Assembly (NCBI RefSeq): GCF_030818255.1
Contig: NZ_JAUTAG010000001.1
Span: forward strand, 2,790,001 to 2,854,000
Source: Microbacterium sp. SORGH_AS_0969
GTDB lineage: Bacteria > Actinomycetota > Actinomycetes > Actinomycetales > Microbacteriaceae
Direction of reading: 5' to 3'
Length of the DNA stretch: 64,000 bases
The notes below the pieces were generated by a model, which worked only from the letters and a program-made list of their open reading frames with translations, was not told the origin of the DNA and searched no databases. This document shows positions 49,164-57,639 of this stretch, piece by piece. Each line of letters begins with the position of its first letter. Positions within the stretch are counted from its first letter, which is position 1. The position numbers and the translations under genes are program-made.

Positions 49164-50717
49164 ATGAGCGCCACGCTCACCGCGGGCTCGACCCACGTGC
49201 TCGGCCTCATTGGCCGGGTGTCGATGTACCGCCTCGTCCTGTCGTCGCTCGGCCTGCTGGCTGTCTATGCCCTCGTGCTCTCCTTCGCCGGACAGATCGG
49301 GCCCCAGCCGCTCGAGATCGTCGCGAGCGCCGTGGTGCTCGCTGTCGCGTGCGCGGCGACCGACCTGGTCGCGCAGGGCATACTCCGGATGCCGCGCCGC
49401 CTCGAGTCCTCGCTGATCACCGCCGCGATCCTGCTGTTCGTGCTCCGTCCGAGCCTCGAGCCGCTCGCGCTGGCCGGTCTCGCCCTCGCCGGGGTCGTGG
49501 CATCCGCATCGAAGTACCTCCTCGTCTGGCGTGGCCGTCACGTCTTCAACCCGGCAGCCACGGGGGCGGCGGTGCTGACCATCGTGAGTGTCTGGGCGCC
49601 GGATCTCGGTGGCTCGGCCTGGTGGGTCGGAACCCCGTTGATGGCGATCGGCGTACTGGCGCTCGGTGTGCTGCTGCTCCTACGCACCGACAAACTCCCG
49701 ATCGTGGTGACGTTCTGGCTCGTGGCGATGACGGTCGCGTTCGTGCGCACCAGCATTCAGTTCCAGTCGGCGGGCTTTCCGGTCGACGTGCCGACGCTGC
49801 TCGTGCAGGTCGCGTTCTCGTCGCCGTTCCTCTTCCTCGGTGCGTTCATGCTGTCGGAGCCGCTCACCCTGCCGCCGCGCCGCCTGCAGCAGTACGCCGT
49901 CGCGATCGTCGTGGGCGTCCTGGCCGGCTGGCCGATCGCCGTCGGGGCGATCACGCTCGGACAGGAGCGCGCTCTGCTGATCGGCAATCTCGTGGCGTTC
50001 GCGTTCTGCCTGCGCGCGGCGGTGCGCCTGCGCGTCGAACGCCGTCGCGACCTGACTCCGACCGTCCGCGAACTGACCTTCCACGCCGCGCGTCCCTTCG
50101 CGTTCTCGCCCGGTCAGTACCTGGAGCTCGACGTCCCGCACCGTCGACCCGACGCCCGCGGCACGCGGCGGGAGTTCTCGATCGTGTCCGCCCCGGAAGA
50201 CCTGCCCGAGGTGCGCATCGCCTACAAGGACGGCTCGCAGTCCTCGTACAAGAAGGCGCTCGCGGCCGTCGAGCCGGGCTCGACTCTCGCTGTCACGGGC
50301 GTGTGGGGGGACTTCGTCCTTCCCTCTCGACCGACCGCGCCCGTGCTGCTGGTCGCCGCGGGGATCGGCGTGACGCCGTTCGTCTCGCAGCTGCGGCACC
50401 TCCAGGCCACCGGGCAGCGCCGCGACGCCGTTCTCGTCTACGTGGTGTCCGACCCGAGCGAACTCGCCTTCCGTGATGAGATCGCGGCGAGCGGCATCCC
50501 GGTCGTCGTCTTCTCGCGTGAGGAACCGCACGATCTGCCCGCGGGATGGTCGTGGGCGGGACCCGACCGGGTCGACGCCGATGCTGTGCTTCGCACGGTT
50601 CCCGACATCGCCCAGCGCGTGGCCTATGTCTCGGGTCCGCCCCGGCTCATCTCGGATCTCGCGCCGGCGCTCGCCAAGGCCAGATCGCTCACGACCGACG
50701 CCTTCGCGGGGTACTGA
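49164..50717 (+). CDS. NqrB/RnfD-like membrane domain fused to a ferredoxin-NADP+ reductase-type domain
   Basis: 517 aa. Residues 1 to about 285: eight to nine membrane helices with SKYLLVWRGRHVFNPAATGAA (about 116-136), the NqrB/RnfD hallmark, and FLGAFMLSEPLTLPPRR. Residues about 290-517: soluble FNR-like domain with FSPGQYLELDVPH, the FAD motif RREFSIVSAP (about 335), YKDGSQSSYKKAL, AAGIGVTPFVSQL (about 398-410, NAD(P)) and YVSGPPRLI. Expected to take electrons from NAD(P)H and pass them across the membrane to the flavinylated lipoprotein. Follows apbE by 31 nt with GAAGGGA as ribosome-binding site. Confidence 0.88.
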   Translation: MSATLTAGSTHVLGLIGRVSMYRLVLSSLGLLAVYALVLSFAGQIGPQPLEIVASAVVLAVACAATDLVAQGILRMPRRLESSLITAAILLFVLRPSLEPLALAGLALAGVVASASKYLLVWRGRHVFNPAATGAAVLTIVSVWAPDLGGSAWWVGTPLMAIGVLALGVLLLLRTDKLPIVVTFWLVAMTVAFVRTSIQFQSAGFPVDVPTLLVQVAFSSPFLFLGAFMLSEPLTLPPRRLQQYAVAIVVGVLAGWPIAVGAITLGQERALLIGNLVAFAFCLRAAVRLRVERRRDLTPTVRELTFHAARPFAFSPGQYLELDVPHRRPDARGTRREFSIVSAPEDLPEVRIAYKDGSQSSYKKALAAVEPGSTLAVTGVWGDFVLPSRPTAPVLLVAAGIGVTPFVSQLRHLQATGQRRDAVLVYVVSDPSELAFRDEIAASGIPVVVFSREEPHDLPAGWSWAGPDRVDADAVLRTVPDIAQRVAYVSGPPRLISDLAPALAKARSLTTDAFAGY

Positions 50718-50781
50718 CCCGCGACCGGACGCAGACGCGGGCGCGCCCCGCAAGCGCCCGGGAGGGGCAGGCCCGACCCGA

Positions 50782-50787
50782 TAGCGT
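50782..50787 (+). promoter_or_regulatory. -10 box of the YdcF-like gene
   Basis: TAGCGT, 6 nt before the ATG at 50794; leaderless geometry. Confidence 0.45.
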
Positions 50788-50793
50788 CGCGAC

Positions 50794-51807
50794 ATGCTCC
50801 TCCTGGCTTTCGCCGCGCTGCTGCTCGTCGTCTTCGCGGTGGCGCGTGCCCGTCAGCGTGCCCAGCTGCGCGAGGGGACTCTGCTCGTCGCCGCGGTCGT
50901 CTTCGCCGCGCTGGGCGTGCTGCAGCTGCTCGTGCAGACGGATCCGGATGCCGCCCGCGCGGCGATCCTCGTCGTCGCCGTCGCGGTGCCCGTGGTCGTG
51001 GCGGTGCTCGCGGTGTTCCTCATCACCAACGGCATCACCATGCTGCGACTCGAGGGGCGGAGTCTGGCGAACCTGCTGTCGCTGATCGCCGGGATCGGGC
51101 TCGTGGCCTTCCCGTTCGTCCTCCTCGCGCTCCTGGCGTGGGGAGGACTGGGCGGCTTCCTCGTGGCGGCTCTCGTGGTCCTGATCGCGGGGTACGCGGC
51201 GGCCGCGTTCGTCGCGTTCCTCGTGTCGTCGCTGCTGTACGCCGCGCTGCCCGTCCCGCGCACGCCGACCGCGATCGTCGTCCTGGGCTCCGGGCTGATC
51301 GACGGGCGGGTGCCGCCGTTGCTCCGGGGCCGCCTCGATCGCGCGATCGCCGCCTGGCAGCGGGCGGTCCGGGCCGGGGGAGTCGCGCCCTTCGTCATCC
51401 CGTCCGGCGGTCAGGGGCCCGACGAGCCGCGCGCGGAGGCCGAGGCCATGGCGGACTACCTGCGAGAGCGCGGCATCCCCGCGGACCTCGTCCATCCCGA
51501 GACGCGCTCTCTGAACACACGGGAGAACCTCGCCTTCTCACGTGCGATCGTCGGGGAGATCGACGCATCGAAGCCGCTGCTGGTCGTCACGAGCGACTAC
51601 CACGTCCTTCGCGCAGGGCTCCTGGCGCGTCGCGAGTTGCCCGGAGCGCGTGTGGTGGGTGCCCGCACGGCGGCGTACTTCGTGCCGAGTGCGTTCCTCC
51701 GTGAGTACGTCGCCCTGCTGAACCGGCAGAGGTGGATGCACGTCGTCTTCGCGCTCGTCTTCGGCGTCGCGCTGGTGAGCGTCTACGCCGTGATCTTCCT
51801 CACGTGA
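50794..51807 (+). CDS. YdcF-family (DUF218) membrane protein
   Basis: 337 aa. N-terminal half has about five membrane helices (1-150); then a DUF218 domain: TAIVVLGSGLIDGRVPPLL, VIPSGGQGPDEPRAEAEAMADYLRERG, ETRSLNTRENLAFSRAI, VVTSDYHVLRAGLLARR; one more helix at the C-terminus. DUF218 proteins such as SanA/ElyC relate to envelope integrity; exact chemistry is unsettled. Convergent with the histidine kinase gene (15-bp gap). Confidence 0.88.
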   Translation: MLLLAFAALLLVVFAVARARQRAQLREGTLLVAAVVFAALGVLQLLVQTDPDAARAAILVVAVAVPVVVAVLAVFLITNGITMLRLEGRSLANLLSLIAGIGLVAFPFVLLALLAWGGLGGFLVAALVVLIAGYAAAAFVAFLVSSLLYAALPVPRTPTAIVVLGSGLIDGRVPPLLRGRLDRAIAAWQRAVRAGGVAPFVIPSGGQGPDEPRAEAEAMADYLRERGIPADLVHPETRSLNTRENLAFSRAIVGEIDASKPLLVVTSDYHVLRAGLLARRELPGARVVGARTAAYFVPSAFLREYVALLNRQRWMHVVFALVFGVALVSVYAVIFLT

Positions 51808-51822
51808 ACCCCCGCCTCGTCG

Positions 51823-53373
51823 TCAGGCGTCGGCGGGCGGACCGGGGTCGGCGGGCTTCGCGGGAAGGCGGACCTCGAAGGTCGTGTCTCCGGGCGTGCT
51901 CTGCACGCTGATCGTGCCGCGGTGCGCTTCGACGATCGCCCGGGCGATCGACAGCCCCAGCCCCGTGCCGCCCGTCTTCCGGTCGCGAGAGCGGTCGGCG
52001 CGGGCGAAGCGCTCGAACAGCTGGGCCGCGACCGCGGGGTCGACCCCGGGCCCGTTGTCGTTCACGCGGAGGACGGCATCGTCGCCCTCGCGGGTCACCG
52101 ACACGGCCACCTCGCTCCCGGCGGGCGTGTGCGTGCGCGCATTGGCGAGGAGGTTGGCCACGACCTGGTGGAGGCGGGAGGCATCGCCGGCGAGCTCGAC
52201 GGGCTCGTCGCGGACGTCGATGGTCCACGAGTGGTCGGGTCCCGCGGGACGCGCGTCCCCGACCGCCTCCACCGCGAGACGCGTGAGGTCGACCGTGCCG
52301 AAGACGAGTTCCTGGCCCTCGTCGAGCCGGGCGAGCAGCAGCAGATCCTCGACCAGCGTCGTCATGCGGATCGACTGGGCGAGGATCCGCTCGAGCGACT
52401 GCTCGGTGGTCTCGACGGCCATTGCGGTTCGCTGACGCGACTCGTCATCGTGGGCCTGGCGCATGGCGCGCAGCGAGAGCTCCGAGAACCCGCGGATGGA
52501 TGCCAGGGGCGTGCGCAGCTCATGACTGGCGTCCGCGACGAATCGGCGCATCAGTTCTTCGTTGCGTTGGCGGGCGGAAAGTGAGGCGTCGACACGGTCG
52601 AGAAGCGTGTTGAGGGCCGCGCCGACCTGCCCGATCTCGGTGTGGTCGTCGACCTGTTCGGTGGGCACGCGCTCGGTGATCGACACGTCGCCCTGGTCCA
52701 TGCGGATCGAGGCGACGCGCGTCGCCGTCTCGGACACCGCCTTGAGGGGGCGGAGTCCCAGACGGATCACGAGTGCGATGACGGCGGCGAGGAGCAGGAG
52801 CCCACCGGTCGTGACCAGGGCGACCGTGGTGAGGATGGCACCGATCGTGCCGGTGACCTGTGACAGGGGAAGCCCGACGAGAAGGACCTCGTCACTGCCG
52901 GCCGTGCCGTAGGGGCGGACGAGGTATTCGCCGAGGTTCGGCAGTTCCACCGTGCGCGAGGCGGGGCTCGACGAGGCGAGGCTCTCCACGATCTGCGCGA
53001 GCTCGTCGGCGGTCAGGGCGCGGGAGTTCCCGTCGTCGACGACCGCCCCCGTCGTCCCGCCGAGGCGCGTCTTCATGACCATGAGGGTGCCGTTGTCGAA
53101 CGGCCCCGAGTCCAGGACGTTCTCGGCCGTGCTCTGCAGATTGATGCGCGGCTGGGCGAGCGAGGCGACGTCGCCGACCTCCGCCTCGAGGTTGTTCAGC
53201 AGCACCTGGCTGAGGATCGCGCTGGTGGACACCCCGATCATGATGAGGATGAACGCGACCATACCGATGACCGCCGTCATCAGGCGAGCCTGGAGGCTCC
53301 ACGGCCGAGTCAGCCGCCGTGAACGGGCGGGCGGAGGAGACACCGGTGGCTCCGGCCGCGGGGGAGTCGTCAC
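51823..53373 (-). CDS. Sensor histidine kinase (two-component system)
   Basis: 516 aa. First membrane helix about residues 30-52, extracytoplasmic sensor (about 53-170), second helix about 172-200, HAMP, then HisKA with ADASHELRTPLASIRGF (His284) and HATPase_c with VVANLLANARTHTPAGS (N box), DNGPGVDP, FERFARADRSRDRKTGGTGLGLSI. The GTG start overlaps the response regulator stop (GTGA). N-terminus is Pro/Arg-rich. Typical EnvZ/PrrB-like layout; stimulus unknown. Confidence 0.93.
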   Translation of the reverse strand: MTTPPRPEPPVSPPPARSRRLTRPWSLQARLMTAVIGMVAFILIMIGVSTSAILSQVLLNNLEAEVGDVASLAQPRINLQSTAENVLDSGPFDNGTLMVMKTRLGGTTGAVVDDGNSRALTADELAQIVESLASSSPASRTVELPNLGEYLVRPYGTAGSDEVLLVGLPLSQVTGTIGAILTTVALVTTGGLLLLAAVIALVIRLGLRPLKAVSETATRVASIRMDQGDVSITERVPTEQVDDHTEIGQVGAALNTLLDRVDASLSARQRNEELMRRFVADASHELRTPLASIRGFSELSLRAMRQAHDDESRQRTAMAVETTEQSLERILAQSIRMTTLVEDLLLLARLDEGQELVFGTVDLTRLAVEAVGDARPAGPDHSWTIDVRDEPVELAGDASRLHQVVANLLANARTHTPAGSEVAVSVTREGDDAVLRVNDNGPGVDPAVAAQLFERFARADRSRDRKTGGTGLGLSIARAIVEAHRGTISVQSTPGDTTFEVRLPAKPADPGPPADA

Positions 53374-54113
53374 TGCGGCGCTTTGATCATGTAGCCGACG
53401 CCGCGAACCGTGTGGATGAGCGGCTCGTGACCCGCGTCGATCTTCTTGCGCAGGTACGAGATGTACAGCTCGACGACGCTCGAGCGGCCGCCGAAGTCGT
53501 AGTTCCAGACCCGGTCGAGGATCTGCGCCTTCGACACGACACGGCGCTGGTTCCGCATGAGGAACCGCAGCAGCTCGAACTCGGTCGCCGTCAGCTCGAT
53601 CTCCTGACCCGCGCGCACGACCTCGTGGCTGTCCTCGTTGAGCGACAGGTCGCCCACGCGCAGGATCGGCTCCGCGTCGCGCGTCAGAGCGGTACCGGCG
53701 CGGCGCATCAAGCCACGCAGACGCGCCACGACCTCCTCGAGGCTGAAGGGCTTCGTGACGTAGTCGTCGCCACCCGCGGTGAGACCGGCGACGCGGTCCG
53801 CGACGGCGTCCTTCGCGGTCAGGAAGAGGACCGGCACGTCGTTGCCGGAGTGACGCAGCCGCTGCAGGACCGCCATGCCGTCGAGGTCGGGCATCATGAT
53901 GTCGAGCACCATGGCATCCGGAGCGAAGTCGCGCGCGGCCTGCAGGGCGTCGAAGCCGGAGCCCGCTGTGCGGACGTCCCATCCCTCCATGCGCAGAGCC
54001 ATCGAGAGGAGGTCGGTGAGCATCTGCTCGTCGTCGACGACGAGGACGCGCAGGGCGCTCCCGTCGGGGCGAGTGAAGGCGGGAGCGGTGGCGGTCACGG
54101 TCATGGAACTCAT
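53370..54113 (-). CDS. OmpR/PhoB-family response regulator
   Basis: 247 aa. Receiver domain with VLVVDDEQ, phosphoacceptor Asp71 (MVLDIMMPDLDG), Thr99 and Lys121 (DDYVTKPF); C-terminal winged helix with LSLNEDSHEVVRAG, ELTATEFELLRFLMRN, VELYISYLRKKIDAG and VRGVGYMIK. Overlaps the kinase start and, upstream, the VanZ-like stop, each by 4 nt, so all are probably translated as a unit. Confidence 0.95.
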   Translation of the reverse strand: MSSMTVTATAPAFTRPDGSALRVLVVDDEQMLTDLLSMALRMEGWDVRTAGSGFDALQAARDFAPDAMVLDIMMPDLDGMAVLQRLRHSGNDVPVLFLTAKDAVADRVAGLTAGGDDYVTKPFSLEEVVARLRGLMRRAGTALTRDAEPILRVGDLSLNEDSHEVVRAGQEIELTATEFELLRFLMRNQRRVVSKAQILDRVWNYDFGGRSSVVELYISYLRKKIDAGHEPLIHTVRGVGYMIKAPQ

Positions 54114-54583
54114 TGTGCGCTCGTATCTATGAGCTTTCTATGGCGTGGCTTATGGGAATCCTGAGAGCGAGCTGCGCGCCAGCCGACAACGGCCATCAGG
54201 ACGACGCCGATCGCCGCTCCCGAGGTGTTCGCGATCACGTCGCGCACGTCGGCGACGCGGGTGGGGAGGAACAGGAGCTGCGTCGTCTCGATCGCGGAGC
54301 TGATGAGCAGGCCCGCCGCGATACCGTGCCACCACCGTCCGCCCCACAGCAGGACGAGCACGCCGAGGGGCGCGAACATCACCACGTTGGCGGTGAACTC
54401 GACCCCGTCGAAAGTGATCCACGCGGTCGGCGGCCAGCCGCGGGCGGCGCGGAGGATCGCGTGCAGGATGCCGCCGACGTTCTCGTCGTAGATCGTGGGA
54501 CGCAGCGTCATCCACCAGACTCCCGCGGCGTACAACGCCGAAGCGGCGACGAGCAGAGCCCGTCGCCGCCTCGTCACCTGCAC
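54110..54583 (-). CDS. VanZ-like membrane protein
   Basis: 157 aa with four membrane helices: ALLVAASALYAAGVWWMTLRP, ANVVMFAPLGVLVLLW, HGIAAGLLISSAIETTQLLFL, TSGAAIGVVLMAVVGW. The motifs ANVVMFAPLG, SSAIETTQ and RVADVRDVIANTSGA are the VanZ-domain signature. Function in cell-wall or teicoplanin phenotypes is known only for some members. GTG start 2 nt after the gnd stop and ATGA overlap with the response regulator gene. Confidence 0.85.
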   Translation of the reverse strand: MQVTRRRRALLVAASALYAAGVWWMTLRPTIYDENVGGILHAILRAARGWPPTAWITFDGVEFTANVVMFAPLGVLVLLWGGRWWHGIAAGLLISSAIETTQLLFLPTRVADVRDVIANTSGAAIGVVLMAVVGWRAARSQDSHKPRHRKLIDTSAQ

Positions 54584-54585
54584 CG

Positions 54586-56181
54586 TCAGTGAGTGTCCTC
54601 TGCCTCGATCTCGGTGCGGTCGCCCGACCAGAGGGTGTGGAACGTGCCCTCCTTGTCGACGCGACGGTACGTGTGCGCACCGAAGAAGTCGCGCTGGCCC
54701 TGAATGAGCGCCGCGGGGAGGCGCTCGGCGCGCAGGCCGTCGTAGTACGCCAGCGACGAGCTGAACGCGGGGGCGGGGATGCCGCTCGCCGCGGACAGCG
54801 CGACGATGTGGCGCCAGGCGTCCTGGGCGCGGCCGAGGGCCTCGACGAAGTACGGCGCGGTCAGCAGCACGGGGAGCGTGGCCTCGGCGTCGTATGCCTC
54901 GGCGATGCGGTTGAGGAACTGGGCGCGGATGATGCAGCCGCCGCGCCAGATCTTCGACACCGCGCCGAGGTCGATGTTCCAGTCGTACTGGGCCGCGCCG
55001 GCGCGGATCTCGTCGAAGCCCTGAGAGTAGGCGACGATCTTCGAGGCGTACAGCGCGAGGCGCACCTGCTCGATGAACGCGTCGGCATCCTCGCCCGAGA
55101 GCAGGTCGGTGCCAGAGGGGCCGGGGAGCTCGCGCGAGACCTCGCGCTGCTCGGGGTGGCTCGACAGCGACCGCGCGAAGGTGGCCTCCGCGATACCCGA
55201 GACGGGGACGCCCAGGTCGAGGGCCGTCTGCACGGTCCAGGCGCCGGTGCCCTTGGCGCCGGCCTGGTCGAGGATGACGTCGACGAGGGGCTTGCCGGTC
55301 TCGGCATCCGTCTGACGCAGGACCTCGGCGGTGATCTCGATGAGGTACGACTCCAACTCGCCGCGGTTCCACTCGGCGAACACGTCGGCGATCTCGGCGG
55401 GGGTCTTGCCGGTGGCGCGACGGATGAGGTCGTATGCCTCTGCGATGAGCTGCATGTCGGCGTACTCGATGCCGTTGTGCACCATCTTCACGAAGTGGCC
55501 GGCGCCGTCGTGGCCCACGTGGGTCACGCACGCCTCGCCCTCGGCGACCGCGGCGATGGAGGTCAGGATCGGGCCGAGCGTCTGCCACGACTCGTCCGAG
55601 CCGCCGGGCATGAGCGAGGGGCCCAGAAGGGCGCCCTCCTCACCGCCCGAGACACCCATGCCGACGTAGTTGATCCCCGTCTCGCGGACGGCCTTCTCGC
55701 GGCGGATCGTGTCGGTGAAGAGGGCGTTGCCGCCGTCGACGATGATGTCGCCGGGCTCGAACACCTTGACCAGCTCGTCGATGACGAAGTCGGTGGGGCG
55801 ACCGGCCTTGACCATGATGATCGCGGTGCGAGGCTTCGACAGCGACGCGGCGAAGTCCTCGTACGAGAACGACGCGACGAAGTTCGCCTCGGGGTGCGCT
55901 TCGAGCAGCTCGTCGGTCTTCGAACGCGAGCGATTGAACACCGCGACGGTGTTGCCCTCGCGGCTGGCGAGGTTGCGTGCGAGGTTGGACCCCATCACCG
56001 CCAAGCCGACGACGCCGATGTTCGCGTGGGCCTGACCGTCGCCCTGCGGGCGCGAATCGGCCTCGGCGGTGGGACGCGCGACCTCTTCGGGGCCGGGCGC
56101 ACCCTCGTGCACCTGCGCGGCCTCGTGCGGGGCCTGGTCCTGGTCGGTCGAGGGTCCGGTCGGGGAGGGGGTGGACGTCAT
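54586..56181 (-). CDS. gnd: 6-phosphogluconate dehydrogenase (decarboxylating)
   Basis: 531 aa. Dinucleotide motif GVVGLAVMGSNLARN (about 56-70), NRSRSKTDEL, GMGVSGGEEGALLGPSLMPGG, catalytic Lys in GAGHFVKMVHNGIEYADMQ, WNRGELESYLIEIT, LDQAGAKGTGAWTVQTALDLG. C-terminal domain with RRVDKEGTFHTLW. The N-terminus has an acidic Pro/Gln-rich extension of about 50 residues beyond the usual start; the real initiation could be internal. Converts 6-phosphogluconate to ribulose-5-phosphate. It lies next to gluconokinase, which supplies its substrate. Confidence 0.95.
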   Translation of the reverse strand: MTSTPSPTGPSTDQDQAPHEAAQVHEGAPGPEEVARPTAEADSRPQGDGQAHANIGVVGLAVMGSNLARNLASREGNTVAVFNRSRSKTDELLEAHPEANFVASFSYEDFAASLSKPRTAIIMVKAGRPTDFVIDELVKVFEPGDIIVDGGNALFTDTIRREKAVRETGINYVGMGVSGGEEGALLGPSLMPGGSDESWQTLGPILTSIAAVAEGEACVTHVGHDGAGHFVKMVHNGIEYADMQLIAEAYDLIRRATGKTPAEIADVFAEWNRGELESYLIEITAEVLRQTDAETGKPLVDVILDQAGAKGTGAWTVQTALDLGVPVSGIAEATFARSLSSHPEQREVSRELPGPSGTDLLSGEDADAFIEQVRLALYASKIVAYSQGFDEIRAGAAQYDWNIDLGAVSKIWRGGCIIRAQFLNRIAEAYDAEATLPVLLTAPYFVEALGRAQDAWRHIVALSAASGIPAPAFSSSLAYYDGLRAERLPAALIQGQRDFFGAHTYRRVDKEGTFHTLWSGDRTEIEAEDTH

Positions 56182-56268
56182 GCGTTTGCTCCGTATTCAG
56201 GTGCGAGGAAGGGTGGGCGATTCACGCGGGCCGCCTCCGCCACTTTATCGGCTCGGCCTTTGCGTGTT

Positions 56269-56787
56269 TCAGGGGGTGATGGTGGGGAGGCTGAGTCGGT
56301 CGATGACCTCCTCCACCTGCTGGGAGGGAGTCAGATCGAGGTCGACGCGGATCGCCCGCTCATCGGCATCCGGCATCTGCAGGGTCTCGAACTGCGAGGT
56401 GAGCAGCGACGGCGGCATGTAGTGCCCCTGGCGGCGCAGCAGACGCTCGAGCACGAGAGCGGGGTCGCCCATGAGGAGGACGAACGTGACCTCGTCCCGG
56501 CGCAGCACGTCACGGTAACTGCGCTTCAGTGCGGAGCACGTGATGATCCCGGGGCGGCCGGCCGCGATCTGTCCGTCGATCCACGCCGCGACGCGGTCGA
56601 GCCACGGCCAGCGGTCGTCGTCGTTCAGCGCGTGACCGGCGGCCATCTTGGCGACGTTGGCCTCGGGGTGCAGATCGTCGCCCTCTTGGAAGTCCCACCC
56701 GAGGCGTCCGGCGAGCATGCTCGCGACGGTGGATTTGCCGGTCCCGGCGGGACCCATGAACACGAGGACGGGGGGTGTGGTGACCAT
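56269..56787 (-). CDS. gntK: Gluconokinase
   Basis: 172 aa from MVTTPPVLVFMGPAGTGKST. P-loop GPAGTGKST (11-19), FQEGDDLHPEANVAKMAAGHALNDDDRWPWL and ITCSALKRSYRDVLR are GntK/IdnK hallmarks; HYMPPSLLTSQFETLQ near the C-terminus. Phosphorylates D-gluconate to 6-phosphogluconate. The GntR/FCD gene ends 26 nt upstream on the same strand. Confidence 0.95.
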   Translation of the reverse strand: MVTTPPVLVFMGPAGTGKSTVASMLAGRLGWDFQEGDDLHPEANVAKMAAGHALNDDDRWPWLDRVAAWIDGQIAAGRPGIITCSALKRSYRDVLRRDEVTFVLLMGDPALVLERLLRRQGHYMPPSLLTSQFETLQMPDADERAIRVDLDLTPSQQVEEVIDRLSLPTITP

Positions 56788-56813
56788 GAGCTCTCTCTTC
56801 GTCGATCGGTCGG

Positions 56814-57509
56814 TCAGAGGGTGGGGCGGACTTCGGTCAGCACCGCCGCGACGTAGCGGCGGGTGTGCTCCTCGGCGGCATCGGCGTCGGCGCGGCCGAT
56901 TGCGGCGGCCGTCTCGACGTGGTTGTCGAGGGCGTCGGGGTTCGGGATGCCGGGGGTCAGTCCGTGGAGGGCGCGTCCCTCGATTGCGGCGGCGATCGGC
57001 GCCCGGGCGGCTGCGAGCATGAGATTCCCGCTCGAGACGAGGATCAGGTCGTGGAACGCGATGTCGGCCGCGAGGTACTCGGGGGAGTCGCCGAGGCCCG
57101 CAGCTCCCAGGCGGGCGAGCTCGTCGGCGAGGCGGAGCAGCTCGCCGCGCTGCAGGTCGGTGGCGCGGCGGGCGCTGAGGCGCGCAGCCGCCGGTTCGAT
57201 CGCGGCCCGCAGTTCCGTCGTGTTCGCGATGAGCTGGTCGCGGCGGCGTCCGGCGAGCTGCCACCCGATCAATCGCGTGTCCAGGGCGCTCCAGTCGACC
57301 GCGGGGCGCACCGTGATGCCGACCCGACGCCGTTGCTCGAGCATGCCCATCGCCTCGAGCACGCGCACGGCTTCGCGCACGACGGTGCGGGAGACGGCGT
57401 ACTCGGACTCGAGCGCCGCGAGAGTCAGGACGCGACCCGCGGGCAGGTCGCCGTCGACGATGCGCATCCCGATGGCATCCACCAACGAGCCGTGCGACGC
57501 TCGGGCCAT
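56814..57509 (-). CDS. GntR/FadR-type (FCD) transcriptional regulator of gluconate use
   Basis: 231 aa. N-terminal winged helix IVDGDLPAGRVLTLAALESEYAVSRTVVREAVRVLEAMG with GMLEQRRRVGITV; all-helical FCD domain with metal/ligand residues Asp and His in AADIAFHDLILV and DNHVETAAAI, EEHTRRY. In this family the ligand is often a sugar acid. Its position between gntK and the divergent dehydrogenases suggests it controls both through the operator at 57535-57560; effector probably gluconate or a ketogluconate (inference). Confidence 0.9.
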   Translation of the reverse strand: MARASHGSLVDAIGMRIVDGDLPAGRVLTLAALESEYAVSRTVVREAVRVLEAMGMLEQRRRVGITVRPAVDWSALDTRLIGWQLAGRRRDQLIANTTELRAAIEPAAARLSARRATDLQRGELLRLADELARLGAAGLGDSPEYLAADIAFHDLILVSSGNLMLAAARAPIAAAIEGRALHGLTPGIPNPDALDNHVETAAAIGRADADAAEEHTRRYVAAVLTEVRPTL

Positions 57510-57534
57510 CCGTCCCTCCTGAGTTGTTTGATAC

Positions 57535-57560
57535 GACCATATCTTGTCAAAAATATGATC
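57535..57560. promoter_or_regulatory. Candidate operator of the GntR/FCD regulator
   Basis: GACCATAT (57535-57542) and ATATGATC (57553-57560) form an inverted repeat (7 of 8 paired) with a 10-nt AT-rich spacer holding CTTGTCAAAA. It is the only AT-rich stretch in the divergent gap between the regulator and the idonate genes. Confidence 0.55.
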
Positions 57561-57639
57561 ATTGTGTGAGGATTTGCGGGCGTGAGTCGGTGATCGGCTT
57601 CGCGGCCGCTCTCACCGTCTTCAGACTCGGAGGACCCCC

